From positions 63,643,436 through 63,707,435 of the forward strand of contig CM038232.1 of assembly GCA_021442155.1 (NCBI GenBank): DNA of 64,000 nt. Direction: 5' to 3'. Shown here piece after piece: positions 59,845 through 64,000 of this stretch; within the stretch, counting starts at the first letter, position 1, and every line of letters begins with the position of its first letter. The notes beneath the pieces are model-generated. The model made no database searches and was not told where the DNA came from. It saw nothing but the letters and a program-made list of their open reading frames with translations. The translations under genes and the position numbers were made by a program. Origin of the DNA: Cymbidium sinense. Taxonomy: Eukaryota; Streptophyta; Magnoliopsida; Asparagales; Orchidaceae.

Positions 59845-60960
59845 TGTTGACATATAACTATGTGTCATTTAAATTTAAATAAATGACATAGAGTTTAATA
59901 CCCCCCAAATCGCGATCGAAATCGATTAAATTCACTTTAATTTGAAAATTCGACTTTGTAATGCATCAAAAATATTAAAATTAATTAAATGAAAAAAGAG
60001 CAAATCAATTGATGATCGATCCAAAAATTAAAATTATTTTTTAATGAAATTACACGCATATCGAAGTCAAGAAGCCTCGACGACATCTAAAGACCTCCGT
60101 TCGCAAAATTGATCGCGTCGTCGTCACCAAAACGTCAAAACCTATCAAACGAAGCCTTCCGCGATCGATTCGGCAAAGTGTGCACGAGCGTCGAGAAATT
60201 TGAGCGCGACGTCGCACAATTTAGACCTAATTTCACTACGACCACCGTCGACTTTGCTCAAACGACCTACGATTGCGAAATCAATCATACCGATGTGTTC
60301 GGCACAACAAAAACATCTAAGATTGATACCCATATTGTTAGGGTTTATTGCATAAAGTAAATTCATAAAATCTAATGTGAAATGATATTAATTTGCAGAT
60401 TAATCAGCTTTAATCCTTAATCCTTACTCCAGCCGCCAAATCAAAATGACCGCTCGTTCAGCCAATCGAGGGTGCCCTAAAGATAAACGAGGGCGTTCAC
60501 TCTCATTTCACGATCTCCTCACTTCTCTCTCCGCTTGGACTCATTTCTCTCTGATCCCTCCCTCTGCTCAAGTTTCTTCTTTCCTCTTGCCGGCTTCCTC
60601 TCTCATTCTTTTGTTGACGACGATCTCTCCTCTCACAAAGTTCTTCTTGTTGTTTCAAAGTCTCTTCTTGTGAACGCCCTCCTGCGACTTTTTCTTGGGA
60701 ACTCTCTCGCTTTCGCTCTTCTCCTATCACGATTCTTCCTTCCTCTCTTCAGTCATGCAGTGAAGAACGAGTCGAACCCAAAGGGTCCCTTTGCATAAGC
60801 CAACTAAAACCCTTTTCCTCCCTTCTCTTAGCGTTCAACACCTCCAGGTCGTTTCTCTCTAACCCTAAGCTCTTCCTTATATATTTGGGTATTCCAAAAA
60901 TTAGGACTTGGTAAAGTGAGCTTTATTTCATGCTTAAAACCATGCTAAATGCTTTCTCTA

Positions 60961-61400
60961 GGGGTTTGGGATGTTGTATGACCTAAACTCTATGTTTGCT
61001 TTTGTTATTTGTGAGATTGTGGGTTGCTGAAATTTGTTGGAAAGTTATATTGCCTAGATTTCACATTTTATTCTAAAATGGGTTTGGGATGTTGTATGGC
61101 CTAAACCCTATGTTTGTTTTTTTTGTTATTTGTGAGATTGCAAGCATGTGGGTTGCTGAAATTTCTTTGGAAAGTTATATTATAGATTTCACATCTTAGC
61201 TTGGAAATGGGTTTGGGATGGTGGCCTAAACCCTATGTACTTTTGTTATTTGTGAGAAGCATCTAGTTTGCTGAAATTTCTGTTTGGAAAGTTATATGCT
61301 AGACTTCACATCTTAGCTTCTTTGGAAATGAGTTTGGGATGTTGTATGGCCTAAACCTATGTTTATTTTGTTATTTGTGAGATTGCAAGCATCTAGTTTA
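60961..61400 (+). repeat. GGGTTTGGGATGTTGTATG tandem units in X3
   Basis: Four units of about 115-120 bp each contain GTTTGGGATG, CTAAAC-CTATGTTT, TTGTTATTTGTGAGA and GGAAAGTTATAT. They are very similar to one another but lack clear counterparts in X1, so the amplification is private to this copy or subfamily. Confidence 0.85.
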
Positions 61401-61689
61401 CTGATTTAGTTTGGAAGGCATTTTAGAATTCACTCTGTCCATGAATATGTGTAGAAATCATACAAGGAGTGTTGTTTTTTATGTTTTCTTCTTGTTGTTT
61501 TCCCTTGTCTATGGATGCTACCTTTACATGCTTGCTGAAATTGGTTCTCTCAAAGGGGTTGTTTGAAAGAGCAATTGAATTTTGAGGAAATATATTACAC
61601 ATGAATCATTTTAATCAAAGATGTTATGTAATTATCTCTTAGGATTCATTTGTTGTATCTCTTGCATAAAAGAAATCTAAAATGCAAAT

Positions 61690-62110
61690 CTAAAATCAAA
61701 TTGAAAGGGGTTATGCCATGCTACATGCTATCTCTTAGGGATTTCATTTGTTGTATCTCTTGCATATGAGTAAAATGAAATCTAAAAATACAAATCTGAA
61801 ATCAAATTGAAAGGGGTTATGCCATGCTACATGCTATCTCTTAGGGATTTCATTTGTTGTATCTCTTGCATATTAGTAAAATGAAATCAAAAAATGCAAA
61901 TAAATCAAATTGAAAGGGGTTATATATGCCATACTATCTCTTAGGGATTTCATTTGTTGTATCTCTTTATATATGTAAATGAAATCTAAAATGCAAATCA
62001 AATCAAATTGGGTTATGCCATGCTACATGCTATCTCTTAGATTTCATTTGTTTTCTCTCTTGCATATAGGTAGAATAAAATAATAAATGCGAAATTAAAT
62101 AGAAAGGATT
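61690..62110 (+). repeat. GGGGTTATGCCATGC tandem units in X3
   Basis: Four to five units of about 85-110 bp carry AAATCAAATTGAAAGGGGTT, ATGCCATGCTACATGC, TCTCTTAGGGATTTCATTTG and TTGTATCTCTTGCATA. They directly follow the previous array and precede the hairpin module. Confidence 0.85.
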
Positions 62111-62179
62111 TGGTTATACTTGCTATTATCTATGGGTATCATTCTTGCATACTTGCATGTGTGATATCTTGCTAATAGG

Positions 62180-62480
62180 GAAATCTATGCTATCAAAGTT
62201 TCAGCGTGTCTCACGACCACCCATAGCCTTTCTTGGCGTGGTGAACTCGATCTCATGGCAACCTCTGGGAGGCGGGAGGCTTGTAAACTTTGATAAAGCA
62301 GATAAGGATTAGTAAAATTCATCTTATACTCTTGCAATATTACAGGAAAAATTATTATGCTAACCCCATGCATGCTTTCTTGGCGTGGTGGGAATAAATA
62401 TTTTTGGTGTCTCCGACACTACCATGCATGCCTTTCTTGGCGTGGTGGGAAGACTGGTCTCCGGCACTATGTGGGGATGG
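62180..62480 (+). repeat. Structured hairpin module of X3
   Basis: The outer stem TATCAAAGTTT (62191-62201) pairs with AAACTTTGATA (62285-62295). Compared with X1 (TATCAAAATTT/AAATTTTGAT), both arms changed together. Inside are GCC-TTTCTT-GGC near 62226-62238 and CCTC-TGG-GAGG at 62262-62272. Two further TTTCTTGGCGTGG hairpins lie near 62371-62388 and 62427-62444. Confidence 0.75.
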
Positions 62481-64000
62481 CAGGAGAGCTAAAATTTTGG
62501 TAAATAAAAAAATGTAAAATTTCCTAAGTGTTTGAAAAGGAAGGTATATGCATATGATTATTCATGCTTAGTTTAATGAATACTTGAATCTTTCTAGTAT
62601 GTGCAATCATCATAAAATTTCAAAATCCTTTCTTTCTTATGCTTTAATTTCTTGATTGGAAAGATTGATGCTTGCAAATTCCCTTTACATGTCATGTGAT
62701 CAAGTGTGGCAAATAGAACATAATTGCATGTTTATGCTTATGACATATATTTGTTAATGTTGGTTCAATACTCTCCTTAGCATATCATGAGACATGCTTA
62801 GAATACATGCTAAACATGGGTTTAATATGTAATCTTTTACTCATGCCCATTTTAAAATGATCTATACATAATTATAGAAACATGGCAAAAAAAGAAAAAA
62901 AGGGGAAACATATATGAAATGAAACTTGCAAGTGTAATATGACATACTTGATGAAATTTATATATGACATGTATTGTATAATGTTCATAATTCTATCTAG
63001 CTTGACATGTTATGAAATATACATTAGATATATGCTCAAACATAAATACCTCCCTATTTTACTTGTCATTCCACCATGATTACATACATACATGAGACAT
63101 AGTGAAGACTTGAAGCAAACACATATGGAATAAATTAAATCTACTATATGACATGACATATATCAAGAAGATATCAAAAAAAATTTGTTGAGTTAGAAAG
63201 AAACTCACAAGTATATGGCACAACTTAACTCTTTATGCAAGATTGAAAGAACTTAAACTTGTGGTATAAGGGAGAAAAGGAGAGTAGAAAATGTAGGTAT
63301 TTTGTGAAGGAAATCCTCTTATTTATAGGCTTAGCCCTCTCCTCTTATCATCTATTCTTATGGCATCGACACATGTGGTGCCTAGTCATAAGTTGCATGC
63401 AAGAAATCATCTAGTTTAATGTCATTTGTCATATCATGCACATGCATGGACATGTATGCCCTTGTGCATCTTTATCACTTCCTTTGAAAGGAAAATAAAT
63501 TCTTTGCCATATCTTCTTAATAAATTTAATGAGTATTTGTCCCCACTGAGCTTGCATGTGAAGGAGGTGGATTTTAATTAATTACTTGCCTTTTAAATGA
63601 CATATGACATCTACTCATATTTTTTGTATTCTTCTCTCCCTTATCAAGAAAATGGGCTATGGGTGATTGATCATATGGGCCTTCAAAATAATTTATTTAG
63701 CCCTTTATGTTTCTTGATTTGCCACATAAAGAAAGGGTTTTAGCCAAATCAAGTGCCTAAATTCATTCTAGGCCCATTACTTTATATTTGATCATATGAG
63801 CTTCAAAATGATTTATTTCAGCTCCTTTATGTTTGCTGATTTTCCACTTAAAGAAAGGGTTCTTAGCCCAAATCAAGTGCCTAAATTCATTCTAGGCCCA
63901 TCACTTTATATTTGATCATATGAGCTTCAAAATGATTTATTTCAACCCCTTTATGTTTGCTGATTTGCCACATAGAGAAAGGGGTTCTTAGCCCAAATCA

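Larger units (their letters stand above)
59845..64000 (+). mobile_element. X3, long-form X LTR inserted in A5, runs off the window
   Basis: It starts TGTTGACATATAACTATG, matching the X1 start, and follows X1 in order: CpG-rich block (60061-60360), TC-rich leader (60440-60860), T-rich part, hairpin module (62180-62480), TACTTGTCATTCCACCATG block (63059-63077) and about 120-bp units (63665 onward). The left flank ATATA (59840-59844) is the expected target copy. About 1.7-1.9 kb of its 3' end should lie beyond base 64000. Whether it is solo or the 5' LTR of a full element cannot be seen. Confidence 0.85.

Overview
The window is repeat-dense plant nuclear DNA, probably a heterochromatic block of a flowering plant. 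The evidence is an RTE-type LINE with a (TTG)n tail, a Ty3/gypsy retrotransposon with a tandemly repeated 3' untranslated region, and very AT-rich, CpG-poor sequence. I could not determine the species. I found no intact host gene, tRNA, rRNA or CRISPR array. Nearly all open frames are short chance frames inside non-coding repeats; only the LINE and gypsy remnants are recognisable as protein-coding, and both are broken.

Most of the window resolves into giant long terminal repeats (LTRs) inserted inside one another. All start TGTTGACC or a one-base variant and end in a CA-type terminus, and several have readable 5-bp target-site duplications (TSDs). I call the two related families A (LTR about 6.8-8.2 kb) and X (long form about 6.4 kb, short form about 3.1 kb). 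They share their 3' part and terminal bases but differ in the middle.

Layout. 1-1173: 5'-truncated RTE LINE. 1174-3243: low-complexity flank. 3244-42897: one minus-strand gypsy element G (TSD TGATC/TGATA, about 11.5 kb once insertions are removed). Its 5' LTR is X2 (39749-42897), followed by a primer-binding-site-like sequence, broken gag-pol (about 39600-37740), a tandem-repeat 3' UTR, a G-rich polypurine tract and the 3' LTR X0. X0 is split by solo LTR A1 (4069-24689, TSD TTGCA/TTGTG). A1 is split by solo LTR A2 (4833-18011, TSD CCAAG/TTAAG). A2 is split by solo LTR X1 (9884-16299, perfect TSD GGGTT). The G 3' UTR is split by LTR A3 (about 27416-34974). 42898-43968: flank. 43969-52179: solo LTR A4 (8211 bp, perfect TSD GTAGT). 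52180-52944: flank ending in TA/TG microsatellites. 52945-59844: LTR A5, interrupted by LTR X3 from 59845, which runs off the window.

The most unusual signal lies inside the LTRs. The X LTRs carry arrays of short inverted repeats whose arms change in compensating pairs while the loop stays constant (for example CATGTC/GACATG, CATGCC/GGCATG and CACGCC/GGCGTG around TTTCTT). They are arranged as a repeated multi-stem module. Both families also keep a hairpin near the LTR 3' end whose arms differ between families but still pair. This suggests that structure is conserved more than sequence. The A LTRs contain three further tandem arrays: about 243-bp units with a TATATA core, about 150-bp TTGACC-rich units, and about 170-bp ATTTATATTT units. 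All alignments were made by eye and none was computed.
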